NCBI RefSeq assembly: GCF_004016445.2
Contig: NZ_SADT02000002.1
Coordinates: 124,001 to 188,000 of the forward strand
Source: Mesorhizobium sp. M2E.F.Ca.ET.219.01.1.1
GTDB taxonomy: Bacteria > Pseudomonadota > Alphaproteobacteria > Rhizobiales > Rhizobiaceae
Reading direction: 5' to 3'
Length of the DNA stretch: 64,000 nucleotides
Under the pieces are notes generated by a model that was not told where the DNA came from, made no database searches, and saw only the letters and a program-made list of their open reading frames with translations. Shown here one piece after another: positions 24,786 to 33,870 of this stretch (the stretch's first letter is position 1; every line of letters starts with the position of its first letter). The translations under genes and the position numbers were made by a program.

Positions 24786-25628
24786 CTACTGCGAGGTGTG
24801 CCTGGTCTTGCTGAGCAGAGCCCAAGTGGCGATTAGGTTGGTCGTGGCGTAGCGGACCAACAGGCGCCTTGGTTCGAGATACAGCCGGTGCGCCCACTCG
24901 AGACCGGCCGACTGCATCCATTGTGGTGCCCGCCTGTGGGCGCCGGACAGAAAGTTGAACAACCCGCCGCTGGTCTTCATCACGCCAACATTGGTCAGCT
25001 CTTGTCGCCAGCGATGGCAGAACTCGAGCTCGCGCGGAAAACCCATCGCTACCCACAGTATATCTGGTCGTAAGACATTGATCTCCTGCACTGCCAGCAG
25101 CTCTTCATCCGTGGACGCAAAGTAGCCGTTCCTCCGTCCCACAATTCGAAGGCCGGGATAGCGGGCGCGGACATTGCCAACAGCGGATCGATTCTCATCT
25201 TCCGAAGCGCCGAGCATGTAGAAGCTCGCGCCTTCGGCGGCAGCGAGCTTCGCCACATCGTGGAACAGATCCGTGGTCGCGGAGCGATCTCGCAGCGCGC
25301 CGTTTCCCAGCAACCGGGAAGCGAAGACAAGCGGCTGGCCATCGGCGCTCAGAACATGCGTGCACGCAAGGAGCTGCTGTGTGCGATGACGGTTCCGGCC
25401 AACGTATAGGTCGGCCAACACCTGTCCGTTGACTGACGAACAGATATAGGGGGCGAGTCCGCTGCCCCTGGCCTTTAGGGCCATGTCAACCACGAGTCTT
25501 GCGGTCTCAACACGGCTGAGGGTGGCAATGCTCACGCCACCAATGATCTCCGTGGGTAGCGCCTGGGAAGCGGTGCGCCCACGCATTTGCATTCGTGACG
25601 ACTTACTGACGGTGTCCGCACGCATCAT
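24786..25628 (-). CDS. WecG/TagA/CpsF-family glycosyltransferase
   Basis: This 280-residue GT26-type glycosyltransferase adds a sugar (classically N-acetylmannosamine or a related residue) to an undecaprenyl-diphosphate-linked acceptor on the cytoplasmic membrane face. Visible are EIIGGVSIATLSRVETARLV, the SSVNGQVLADL and SADGQPLVFASRLLG region with the catalytic aspartate, FYMLGASEDENR, and the GGLFNFLSGAHRRAPQWMQS C-terminal motif. The start MMRADTV has GGGA upstream. An earlier frame gives an unlikely N-terminus. It is divergent from the kinase-like genes and probably makes an early linkage of this repeat unit. Confidence 0.88.
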   Translation of the reverse strand: MMRADTVSKSSRMQMRGRTASQALPTEIIGGVSIATLSRVETARLVVDMALKARGSGLAPYICSSVNGQVLADLYVGRNRHRTQQLLACTHVLSADGQPLVFASRLLGNGALRDRSATTDLFHDVAKLAAAEGASFYMLGASEDENRSAVGNVRARYPGLRIVGRRNGYFASTDEELLAVQEINVLRPDILWVAMGFPRELEFCHRWRQELTNVGVMKTSGGLFNFLSGAHRRAPQWMQSAGLEWAHRLYLEPRRLLVRYATTNLIATWALLSKTRHTSQ

Positions 25629-25858
25629 CGAATCCCTTTGCCGGTTGGTGCGCTGTGCAGTTGGCGGGATTTTACCAGCGCACAGGGAGTGCCGCGGGAG
25701 CGCAAAAGGTCGATGGGTCTCACTCAAAGGAGGTAAGCCGGCTAACCCGCAAGGCCCAATAACGCTGCTGTCAGATCCATGCTAGCAACTGGGGCCAGTG
25801 GTAGATTGCAGAACCGCCATCGCCGGTTTGACGTCTTAGACTCAGTTATAGTGTGTGG

Positions 25859-27385
25859 ATGGCTATGAATCAGGTTCTAGTTCCAGGGACGTTGAGCCTC
25901 GAAAGCAAAGGTCAGAATGAGAAAGCCGTAATCCGCAGACTTTTCAGCGAACTGGACACGGCAAGGATTTCCTATTGCCATTGGAAGAGCAACTGCCGTC
26001 TTGAAGCGACCCTTGCCGGCGAGGAAGACATTGACATTCTTGTGGACCGCCGACAGGCCGCGAAGTTCCAAGGGGTGCTGAGCGTCTCGGGGTTCAAACT
26101 GGCGCAATCCGCTCTTGGAGGCGGCCACCCCAGCACATTTCACGCGATTGGCCTTGACGGTCACACGGGCGAGCTTGTCGACCTTCACGTCTGCCACGAA
26201 GTCTATAGCGGCGACAGCCTGGTGAAGAACTACCGCATGCCGATCGAGGGCGAGCTCCTTGCCAACACCCGTGAACTCTTGGGGGTGAAGGTGCCGGACG
26301 CGGCCTGCGAGTTGGTCTATTTTGTGCTGAGGATCGCGCTGAAACATCTGAGTCCCATCGAATTACTGAAATCAAACCGTCATCGCAGCAAACACGCCGA
26401 CGAACTTGCCTGGCTACAACAGGCGGCCAGTCGAAGCATCGTGCCGCCCCCGGCCATTTGCGACAGGCTGTTTCCCGTTATTGGTGCTGAACTCTTTTCC
26501 GATCTCGTCAATGCTATCGCCAGACAAGAAGCAATTTTCCTCCGTATTCGGCTTGGCTGGAAAGTCGCATGGCGGCTGCGCGGCACGCGGCGGCTTTCAG
26601 CATTTGGCGCTGCTGTCTCGCGGCTCTGGCGCTTTGGCGATTTCGTCAGGGGCAGGCTGAGTGGCGCGAAGAGTTTGCACCTCGTGAGCGGCGGCGGCAT
26701 TGTGGCACTGGTGGGCCCCAAGGCGACGGGCAAATCAACGACTGCGAATGAACTCGCCCGCTGCCTCGGCCGGCACCTAAACGTTTGCCGCATCCACGCT
26801 GGCAAACCGCCGCCAACGTTGATTTCCTGGATTCCGAACTGGTTCGTTCCGCTGGCGCGTCGCCTCCTGCCGCATGAACGGATGGCGGTCTATGAAGACC
26901 CCGCGCGCCGCGAGCGTCGCGATTTCTCCCTCTTCCATGTCGCACGGATGGCATTGCTCGCACACGACCGCCGCCGTCTGCTGCAGCGCGCTTTGCGCAA
27001 AGCGGCAGCGGGCGCAATTGTCATATCTGACCGATATCCCTCGTTGCAGCCCGGCACCATCGACAGCAGCAGCTTCGACAGTGTGGCCCTTGCCAGTTGC
27101 GATTCATGGCTGAAGCGCAAGTTGATGCAATACGAACGCTACTGCTACTCCGCGATACCCCGTCCCAATCTCGTAATAAAACTCACAGCGCCGATCGCTA
27201 TCGCCATCGCGCGCGATGCCACACGCGACAAGGCAGGAGGACCGGACGAGGCCGCGGTACGTCGGCATTGGGAACTCGAACGTAAGACGGATTTCGGATC
27301 GACGCCTGTCGTCACCATCGACACAACCGGACCTCTGGAAGAGACGGCCAGACAGGCGGTCAATGCGGTTTGGGCGGTCTTGTGA
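25859..27385 (+). CDS. Nucleotidyltransferase-like / thymidylate-kinase-like fusion protein
   Basis: This protein of about 508 residues has two parts. Residues 30-200 resemble a nucleotidyltransferase fold (ISYCHWKSN, then GEEDIDILVDRRQ carrying the metal-binding DxD). Residues 285-505 form a P-loop kinase of the thymidylate-kinase type with Walker A GPKATGKST and DRYPSLQPG. Several starts are possible (GTG 25853, ATG 25859, ATG 25865) and none has a clear ribosome site. The next gene, an APH-like protein, follows after about 20 bases and then the Wzc-like gene. I infer a regulatory or sugar/lipid-carrier phosphorylation role in polysaccharide synthesis. No specific function is known to me. 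Confidence 0.8.
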   Translation: MAMNQVLVPGTLSLESKGQNEKAVIRRLFSELDTARISYCHWKSNCRLEATLAGEEDIDILVDRRQAAKFQGVLSVSGFKLAQSALGGGHPSTFHAIGLDGHTGELVDLHVCHEVYSGDSLVKNYRMPIEGELLANTRELLGVKVPDAACELVYFVLRIALKHLSPIELLKSNRHRSKHADELAWLQQAASRSIVPPPAICDRLFPVIGAELFSDLVNAIARQEAIFLRIRLGWKVAWRLRGTRRLSAFGAAVSRLWRFGDFVRGRLSGAKSLHLVSGGGIVALVGPKATGKSTTANELARCLGRHLNVCRIHAGKPPPTLISWIPNWFVPLARRLLPHERMAVYEDPARRERRDFSLFHVARMALLAHDRRRLLQRALRKAAAGAIVISDRYPSLQPGTIDSSSFDSVALASCDSWLKRKLMQYERYCYSAIPRPNLVIKLTAPIAIAIARDATRDKAGGPDEAAVRRHWELERKTDFGSTPVVTIDTTGPLEETARQAVNAVWAVL

Positions 27386-27406
27386 AAAAGAAGGGTTGGA
27401 TCCTTG

Positions 27407-28738
27407 GTGCACGATCTACGGGATGGCAACACACAGGACCCAATGCCCTGTCCGCGGCACCTCGATTCCGCCTTGCAGGTGCTCTCTGGCGGCCAGTTTG
27501 GCATGCTCCAAATGAGCCCCGCAGGCAAGGAGAACGGCTACAAAGTCCTTGAGCGCTATGCGGTATTCCCCGGGCTCGATGATCCCCGTGTGCTTATCCC
27601 ACTCACCGGTGGTGCTAAGGCCCGCACTGCGGTCCTCGCGCAGTATGGGAAGGGAGCGGGTTCGCGCGTGTCGCGCCTGGCCGCCCAGATGTTGTCATTC
27701 GAAAGCCGTCTCGGTCTGCCGCTGTTGTCCTGGGGCAATCGCGTCTCCGTCGTCACAGATTCGCTTGGAGCCAAAGACACTCCGGTCCACGGCTTTCTTG
27801 CGGATGTGCTCGGAACGGGGGACTTCGTGATGAGTCTAAGGCTTGCCCCGGGCCGGCCCAATAGCAAGCCCGTCATTCAAGCGGTATCACCGCGAGGCCA
27901 GGTTTTGGCCTATGCGAAATTCGGCTGGGATGAGTTGACTCGCCGCCTGGTTCGCCATGAAGCGCAATTTCTCAGAAAACTGGCTCCGCTCTGCCGCGAG
28001 AGCGCCGTGGCCATTCCGGCGGTGCTCGGCAGCGGACCCTGGCGCGGTCTCGAGGCGCTGATCGTCCACCAGCTTCCCGGCCGGGGGCGGTCCCCCATTG
28101 TGCACACGATGTTGCCGGCCGCTGCTGCCATCGCCAGCCTCGCGCCGTCACCACCCAAAGCCCTGGCTGAGACCCGCTTCTGGCAGGAGATTCGCACATT
28201 GGCCAGCCAATCAAGTCCTCTGCTGTCTGCCAGTGTCGCCGCCGCTGTCGAACATGGTTGGAAGACCGTGGAAGCGCGCTGGGGCGGGATCGTCTTCCCG
28301 CTTGGTGTAAGCCACGGTGATTGGATCCCGCCGAATATCCAGGTTCTTGGAGGTGGCCGTTTCAACGTGTGGGACTGGGAGCGTGGCAAAATCGGAGTTC
28401 CACTCGGCCTCGATATCATGCAGTTCGTGATGTTCATTGAAATGCGCCGTTTGACCAAGCTGCCGCTGATGCCGCGCATCATCCACGTTGGCCGCGCTGC
28501 CTTGCAAAGCACGGGCTTCAATCCGGACAATGCGCAGCCGCTCGCGGCGATCAGTCTGCTGCGCTCACTTTTGTGGTTTGTTGAATCCAGGTTTGCCGGC
28601 CGTGAAGAGAGCAACTGCAATGAATTCGCGACCGCCCTCGCGTCCTGCCTTCATTTTGGCGCGGCCGGAGGCGCCTTTGAAACGGATCTTCAGAATAACG
28701 ATCACGACGAGAAGACCGAGAGATATCAAGTATCATGA
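27407..28738 (+). CDS. APH-like (kinase-fold) protein of the polysaccharide locus
   Basis: This protein of about 443 residues has a C-terminal phosphotransferase core: GVSHGDWIPPNIQVLGGG supplies the catalytic His-Gly-Asp and Asn, and NVWDWERGKIG the metal-binding aspartate (here D-W-E). The N-terminal 130 residues match nothing I recognise. The start may be TTG 27404 or GTG 27407, 18-20 bases after the previous stop. Its stop overlaps the Wzc-like start (ATGA). The tight coupling of two kinase-like genes to a co-polymerase lacking its own kinase motifs is suggestive. The phosphate acceptor is unknown. Confidence 0.78.
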   Translation: MHDLRDGNTQDPMPCPRHLDSALQVLSGGQFGMLQMSPAGKENGYKVLERYAVFPGLDDPRVLIPLTGGAKARTAVLAQYGKGAGSRVSRLAAQMLSFESRLGLPLLSWGNRVSVVTDSLGAKDTPVHGFLADVLGTGDFVMSLRLAPGRPNSKPVIQAVSPRGQVLAYAKFGWDELTRRLVRHEAQFLRKLAPLCRESAVAIPAVLGSGPWRGLEALIVHQLPGRGRSPIVHTMLPAAAAIASLAPSPPKALAETRFWQEIRTLASQSSPLLSASVAAAVEHGWKTVEARWGGIVFPLGVSHGDWIPPNIQVLGGGRFNVWDWERGKIGVPLGLDIMQFVMFIEMRRLTKLPLMPRIIHVGRAALQSTGFNPDNAQPLAAISLLRSLLWFVESRFAGREESNCNEFATALASCLHFGAAGGAFETDLQNNDHDEKTERYQVS

Positions 28739-30888
28739 TCAATGAGAACCCGATCGCCGAAACAAGTCGCGAAGCCACATTCAGCGACCTCTTGGCTATT
28801 TTGCGCAAGCGCACTCGGACCATCATCACCACGATGCTCGTCATCACCATGGCATCTGCCGCGTTTGCCATATGGCGCGGCCCCAGCTACACGGCGACGG
28901 TGCTGGTCGTCGTCGACCCGAACAAGAGCATCACCGGCGCCCCTGTTGAGACACAGAGTCCCACCCCGGATCCCTCACTCATGCAGACCCAGGTCAACAC
29001 TGTGCTGGGTAATCCTCTTGCCAACCAGACGATCGATGCACTGGACCTCCTCAATGATCCAGAATTCCAGATCAGCGCACATGGCCGGTTCCTTGCGCGG
29101 TCCTCAAGCAAAGATGAGGAAGAGAGCGCCACCGAAGAGTTGCGCGGATATGCACTTTACATATTTCAGCGGAACCTCGCCGTCTCCAATCCCCCGGAGT
29201 CACGCGTCATTCAAATTTCGTTCACTTCCATCGATCCCGGCAAGGCGGCAGCAATTGCAAATCAGCTGGCCAACTTCTACGTGGCCAATCTTCTCGACCG
29301 CAGAAATGCTGACATCAGTGCTTGGCGGGCACGCGCCCTGAAGTCGCTTGATGCCCAGAAGGGCCAGGTGATAGAAGCCGAAGGCAGGGTCGCTGACCTG
29401 CGTGCGAAGGGCCAGATATTGACAAGCAGCAATGTCACGCTCGCAAATTCCGATATGCAAGAACTAAATAAGCTGCTGATCGAGTCGAAGGCTGACGAAG
29501 CCAATCTCCGATCGAAACTATCCGCCATCGATCAGATCAAGTTGTCCGGCGGTTCTACCAACGCGATCAATGAGGTTCTCGCCTCCCAAGCCGTGTCGCA
29601 ATTGCGCACGCAGGAACTGGATCTGATGCGCCAGATTGCCGAGAACTCAGCTATCTACAACGACCACAACCCGCGTACTGCAATCCTGAACGGCCACCTT
29701 GCCGACGTCAGGCAGCGCATTTCCCAAGAGATTGACCGCATCGTCACCGGCGTTCGCAACGAACTCGCCGCGGTCACAGCGCGGTCGGCAGCGTTCGAAG
29801 AGCAGTTAAAGGGAGCCGCAGACCAAAACGGACGCGCCGAGATTTACTCCGTGCAATTGCAGGTAGCTGAGCGCGACGCCGTAGCAAGGCGCTCGGTCTA
29901 TGAGGATCTGCTGCGCTCCGAACAACAAGCCGATGCAATGCTCGGTTCTGCGGATGCGGGCGCTTGGGTCATGTCGCCGGCCGAGATTCCTATCAAGCCA
30001 TCGAGCCTTAGTGTCTTCATCATCGCCGCTGCTGCTGGGGTGCTATCGACTCTGCTCGGGGCCGCGATAGCACTTGCGCGCGAATCCTTGGACAAGCGGC
30101 TCGTCGGTTCACGCGAGGTCGAGGAAGCGCTAGGGGTGCCCTGCCTGGCTCTGCTGCCCAAGCCTGATCGCATCGCCGGTCAGATCCGCCACCGCTCGGC
30201 CCTCGCCCGGAAAGCGAACTCCCTCTATGCCCACGCGGTTGGCGCTCTGGAGGCGCGACTGGCCGTTGCCTCACCGCGGGCCAGGACCATTGTGGTCACC
30301 TCACCCCTGCCGAGTCGCGAAAAGGCGCAGCTCGCTGTCGATCTCGCAGTCTATTCTGCCCAGGCCGGCAGGCGCACGGTACTGGTGAATTTCGACAAGT
30401 ACCAACCGGTACCAATGCGAGATTTTGGCCTGCAAGTGCCGGCCGAAGCAACCAAGCTGTTGAGCTCAAATCTGAGTTCCGACACCTCGATCGACGTGGC
30501 GCTGACCCTCGATCAGGCAACGGGCCTCGACATCTTGTCCCTCGACGGCGAGCCCCAAAGTGACGCCCATGTTTCTGCCCCCCACAACAACATCGTGACG
30601 CTGATCAAGATGCTAGCCAAGCGCTACAAATATATCATCGTCAATGCGCCGCCGCTGCTAGGGGTAAGCGACTGCCACGCCCTCGCAAGCCATGGGGATT
30701 GCGTCCTCATCGCCCTGGAATGGGGCAGGACCGAGCGCTCCGACGCCGAGGCTGGTGCCGGAGTATTGCGGCGGCTCACCACCCGTTTGGTCTTTGCCGT
30801 CATGACCGGCGTCGAAATCCGGGGCCAACAAGTCCAGTCGTCAGGCCTGCTCACACAAAAGCGTTTCCGGAGACTCTATGAGGGATGA
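28735..30888 (+). CDS. Wzc/ExoP-like polysaccharide co-polymerase with degenerate kinase domain
   Basis: This 717-residue protein has two membrane helices (about residues 35-53 and 425-445) enclosing a Wzz-type periplasmic domain with long coiled coils, then a cytoplasmic BY-kinase-like domain. The kinase motifs are lost. Walker A reads TSPLPSREKAQ instead of PGEGKST near residue 525, Walker A' reads VLVNFDKYQ instead of a DxD pattern near 550, and Walker B reads IIVNAPP instead of IIDTPP near 633. The C-terminus has one tyrosine (RRLYEG) instead of a cluster. It should still control chain length and link to the ExoF channel. Phospho-regulation by autophosphorylation is unlikely. Confidence 0.87.
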   Translation: MINENPIAETSREATFSDLLAILRKRTRTIITTMLVITMASAAFAIWRGPSYTATVLVVVDPNKSITGAPVETQSPTPDPSLMQTQVNTVLGNPLANQTIDALDLLNDPEFQISAHGRFLARSSSKDEEESATEELRGYALYIFQRNLAVSNPPESRVIQISFTSIDPGKAAAIANQLANFYVANLLDRRNADISAWRARALKSLDAQKGQVIEAEGRVADLRAKGQILTSSNVTLANSDMQELNKLLIESKADEANLRSKLSAIDQIKLSGGSTNAINEVLASQAVSQLRTQELDLMRQIAENSAIYNDHNPRTAILNGHLADVRQRISQEIDRIVTGVRNELAAVTARSAAFEEQLKGAADQNGRAEIYSVQLQVAERDAVARRSVYEDLLRSEQQADAMLGSADAGAWVMSPAEIPIKPSSLSVFIIAAAAGVLSTLLGAAIALARESLDKRLVGSREVEEALGVPCLALLPKPDRIAGQIRHRSALARKANSLYAHAVGALEARLAVASPRARTIVVTSPLPSREKAQLAVDLAVYSAQAGRRTVLVNFDKYQPVPMRDFGLQVPAEATKLLSSNLSSDTSIDVALTLDQATGLDILSLDGEPQSDAHVSAPHNNIVTLIKMLAKRYKYIIVNAPPLLGVSDCHALASHGDCVLIALEWGRTERSDAEAGAGVLRRLTTRLVFAVMTGVEIRGQQVQSSGLLTQKRFRRLYEG

Positions 30889-32482
30889 AGACCAAGGTGC
30901 CGCGCCATCCAACCGGAGGCGCTTCCTCCTTGCAGGTCTTGCTGGAGCAGGTGCTGCGCTGCCGGCGGGGGTGAGTGCCAATGCGTCCGACGCAGGCGCG
31001 GAATTCAGTCTTGCGGCACCGGGAAGTGTTAGGCGCCGCATTGAAGATAAACTGCGGGAATTGCCGTCGCTTGACGATTTCGGTGCGCGCGGCGATGGCG
31101 TCACCGACGACTCTGAGGCTCTGCAGGCAGCACTTGACTGGGCAGGGCAAAGGCCCGGCACGCGGCTGCGTGTACCGCCTCGCGTGTTCGGTCTCGCCCG
31201 CCCAATCGCCGTTCCGCAGTCGATCGAGCTTGCTGGCGAAGTGCCGGGGGACGGCAATTCTCCGCTGAGCGGTTTTCGGGCCCTGAAGGGATTTGAGACG
31301 CCATATGTCCTACACTATTCAAGCGTTGAAGGTGTGGCTCCACTGCCGCTTGCCGCATTGCTGGTCAGCCGTGAATGGGTGGAGGGGCAAGATTTTGCAA
31401 GACGCCTTCACATGCGCGACTTGTACTTCGACGTCGATGCCGTAACAGCGCAGGGCGGTGTTCCAGTCCACGGGCTTATGCTCGCCAATCAACAGCTCGA
31501 CATTCATAACATTTGGATCCGGAGCGCCACCGGCTTTGGCCTGTGGATTAATACCCAGCGCCCCGACGGTACCTTTATGGCTGCGCTCGTCGACAACCTA
31601 CTCCGTCGCGTATGGGTCAAGGGCGCGGGGGTAGGCGGAGCCAGTTTCACAGGACCACATGGCGAGATGAATTTCGGCGGCATCCTGATCGGCGCTTTGC
31701 CGGGAGCCCGAGACCCCACAGGCGCGGCTGAGCCGCCATTGGCGACTGACGGCATCTTGGACTATTGCACCGTCGCCGTCGGCCCCGAAGCACTTCTGGG
31801 TTGCCGTGGTAACGGCATTCACATCACCCGATCCGCAGGATGGCGCGCCACCGGTTGCCACCTAAACGGCGCGGGGCGTAATGGCATGGTCTTCGAGCAT
31901 GCCTTCCAGACGGAAATTTCAGGTTGCTACATTGATGGTTGGGGCGTCGGCGCGGGAGAGCGCGAAGGGGTTCTCTCAGCCATATCTTGCAACTCCGTCG
32001 TCGCGCTCGGCGACGGCGCCGATGGCTCGCTCATTATCTCATCCAATCGTATCGCCTGCCGCCCTGTTGCGGCCACTGCCGGAAATGATTATGTGGCAAT
32101 CAGCCTCCGGGGCGGATCGATGCCCACAGCGCGTGCCGTCGTCATCGGCAACACGATTGTCAGGCGGGGCGCTGCCACCCATGCCTTTTCCACATTCGAT
32201 TTCGGAAAGGCGGGGGGCGGCGAATTTGAAGCGCTAGTCATTGGAAACTCCGCCCCGGGAACCGTTACTCCCTTCTTGCGGCCTTGGGACGAAACAGCGG
32301 TCCGGCCCCGCTTCACCGGCAACAGTTTTCAGTTTGCAAGCGCTCCACCGTCACTGGGGTGGCACCCTGCGGGCCTCCGCATCGACAACGATGCACCTAC
32401 TCCAGGTGCCGCGGCGGCATGGTTCTGTGTAATGCGCGGAAGCCCAGGCAACTGGCGGAGTTGCGGAAGGATCGACTCCTGA
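30878..32482 (+). CDS. Tat-exported right-handed beta-helix (pectate-lyase-superfamily) protein
   Basis: This 534-residue protein starts within the last 11 bases of the Wzc-like gene. The N-terminus has a twin-arginine signal (SNRRRFLLAGLAGAGAALPA). Next comes SLDDFGARGDGVTDDSEALQ, the hallmark of the Pectate_lyase_3 / GH28-like beta-helix. The rest is a series of short beta-helix turns (ISSNRI, VIGNTIV, VIGNSA). Such proteins in exopolysaccharide clusters act as periplasmic lyases or hydrolases that trim the chain, or as epimerase-like modifiers. Catalytic residues cannot be assigned confidently. Confidence 0.82.
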   Translation: MRDEDQGAAPSNRRRFLLAGLAGAGAALPAGVSANASDAGAEFSLAAPGSVRRRIEDKLRELPSLDDFGARGDGVTDDSEALQAALDWAGQRPGTRLRVPPRVFGLARPIAVPQSIELAGEVPGDGNSPLSGFRALKGFETPYVLHYSSVEGVAPLPLAALLVSREWVEGQDFARRLHMRDLYFDVDAVTAQGGVPVHGLMLANQQLDIHNIWIRSATGFGLWINTQRPDGTFMAALVDNLLRRVWVKGAGVGGASFTGPHGEMNFGGILIGALPGARDPTGAAEPPLATDGILDYCTVAVGPEALLGCRGNGIHITRSAGWRATGCHLNGAGRNGMVFEHAFQTEISGCYIDGWGVGAGEREGVLSAISCNSVVALGDGADGSLIISSNRIACRPVAATAGNDYVAISLRGGSMPTARAVVIGNTIVRRGAATHAFSTFDFGKAGGGEFEALVIGNSAPGTVTPFLRPWDETAVRPRFTGNSFQFASAPPSLGWHPAGLRIDNDAPTPGAAAAWFCVMRGSPGNWRSCGRIDS

Positions 32483-32484
32483 AG

Positions 32485-33870
32485 ATGTCCGTGAATGCTG
32501 CCCCATCGCGCCTCTTTGCCGCCAGCCGCAGGCGGGAGAAGGGCTATGCTCACCTTACCGAAACAGCTTTTTCGATTTTTCTGCTCGGGCTACCGATTTG
32601 GTGGGCCTTGGGCATCGGCTTCGTGATGCCGATGTTACTCGCCCTCATCTTGTTGATCATGCGCCCTTCGGTAAACCTGCATTTCACTTTGGGGGACTGT
32701 CTGCTCGCCTTCGTCATCGTTGCGCTCACCGGATCCGCATTCGTCAATGGCTTCGTCATCGCGCAGGAACCGCTGAGATTCGCCGCGGCCATCTACAATG
32801 CGGCAATCTGGGCGAGCGCCCTCATCATCGTCCAGCAGTTTCGCGCGCTCCTCAAAGATGCCGGCGATGGGCGCCGCCGCATTCTTCATCGTGCCTTCTG
32901 GAGCTTTGTGGTTCTCATCCCCCTGACCTGGGGCGCCTTCGTGTTCGCCTATGCAGTCAGGCGATTCGACTGGCAATTCCCAAGTCTCTTTGGCGCCATC
33001 GCCGGTAACAGGATTCCAGATTCGGCTGCTCTCATCCGCCAGTCCACAACAATCACCCTCACTATTGCCGACTGGGGCTTGCACGGAACTCCGATGCCAC
33101 GCATCGGCATCTATGGCCCCTATCCAAACGCCACTGCCATCATCATCGCCATCCTCGGTGTCCTGGCGCTTCTGCACCTGCATAACCGTGGAGGCCGGCG
33201 AGCCCAGCTCGCGCCATTGCTTGAGGGCCTCATCACGGCAACACTCGCCATTTCGTTAAGCCGTTCAGTTCTTGCAGGCTGGTTGGCGGGGCTCGCGGTG
33301 GCGGGAATAGCTTTCGGTTCGCCATTTCGACGCTTTGCAAGCATTGCGGCGGTTGCCGCGGCCCTTCTCCTGCCGCTACTCGCGGACTTATCGTCGCTCA
33401 CGACTTATCGGGAATACAGCACCAACAGCCGCACCGACAACTACGTCCGAGCCGTCGTCGAAACGCTCGACAACAATCCCGTCTTCGGCCTCGGCATAAA
33501 GCCGCGCGAAGAAATCAGCCATATTGCCTTGGGTTCGCACTCGACTTTCATCTCCGCTTTTACAAAGGGAGGCGTTCTCGGTCTGTCGCTGGTGGCAGCC
33601 TACCTGCTGGTTCTTCCGATCATACGCTGGCTCGGTCTCGCGGCGGCCGCCAAGAGGCTGCCAGTCGTTGCCAGAACGCAGCTCCGGCTGTTGTTGACGC
33701 TTCAGATCACTTTGTGGGCGTGGCTCGTGTTCGAGGATATTGACGCACCCGCGATCGCCTCGATACTGATTTTCCTCTTCATCGCCTACAGCGAGTTTCT
33801 CGCAGCCAGCTTGCAACCCGCCCGGACGGTGGCGCTGCAGTCCCCGATGCTGCAGAGTCCCCGGTCATGA
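32485..33870 (+). CDS. Wzy/O-antigen-ligase-like polysaccharide polymerase
   Basis: This 461-residue membrane protein has about eleven hydrophobic segments and a large periplasmic loop before TNSRTDNYVRAVVETLDNNP, FGLGIKPREEI and GSHSTFISAFTKGGVLGL. That set is typical of O-antigen ligase and Wzy-like polymerases. The ATG at 32485 follows the previous stop after two bases. The longer open frame upstream is the antiframe of the beta-helix gene. It would join repeat units at the outer face of the inner membrane. The following Wzx gene overlaps by four bases. Confidence 0.82.
   Translation: MSVNAAPSRLFAASRRREKGYAHLTETAFSIFLLGLPIWWALGIGFVMPMLLALILLIMRPSVNLHFTLGDCLLAFVIVALTGSAFVNGFVIAQEPLRFAAAIYNAAIWASALIIVQQFRALLKDAGDGRRRILHRAFWSFVVLIPLTWGAFVFAYAVRRFDWQFPSLFGAIAGNRIPDSAALIRQSTTITLTIADWGLHGTPMPRIGIYGPYPNATAIIIAILGVLALLHLHNRGGRRAQLAPLLEGLITATLAISLSRSVLAGWLAGLAVAGIAFGSPFRRFASIAAVAAALLLPLLADLSSLTTYREYSTNSRTDNYVRAVVETLDNNPVFGLGIKPREEISHIALGSHSTFISAFTKGGVLGLSLVAAYLLVLPIIRWLGLAAAAKRLPVVARTQLRLLLTLQITLWAWLVFEDIDAPAIASILIFLFIAYSEFLAASLQPARTVALQSPMLQSPRS

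Noticed and set aside
25828..25850. Sigma-70 promoter TTGACG ... TATAGT before the kinase fusion
   Set aside because: The spacing is only 13 bases, too short for a normal promoter.
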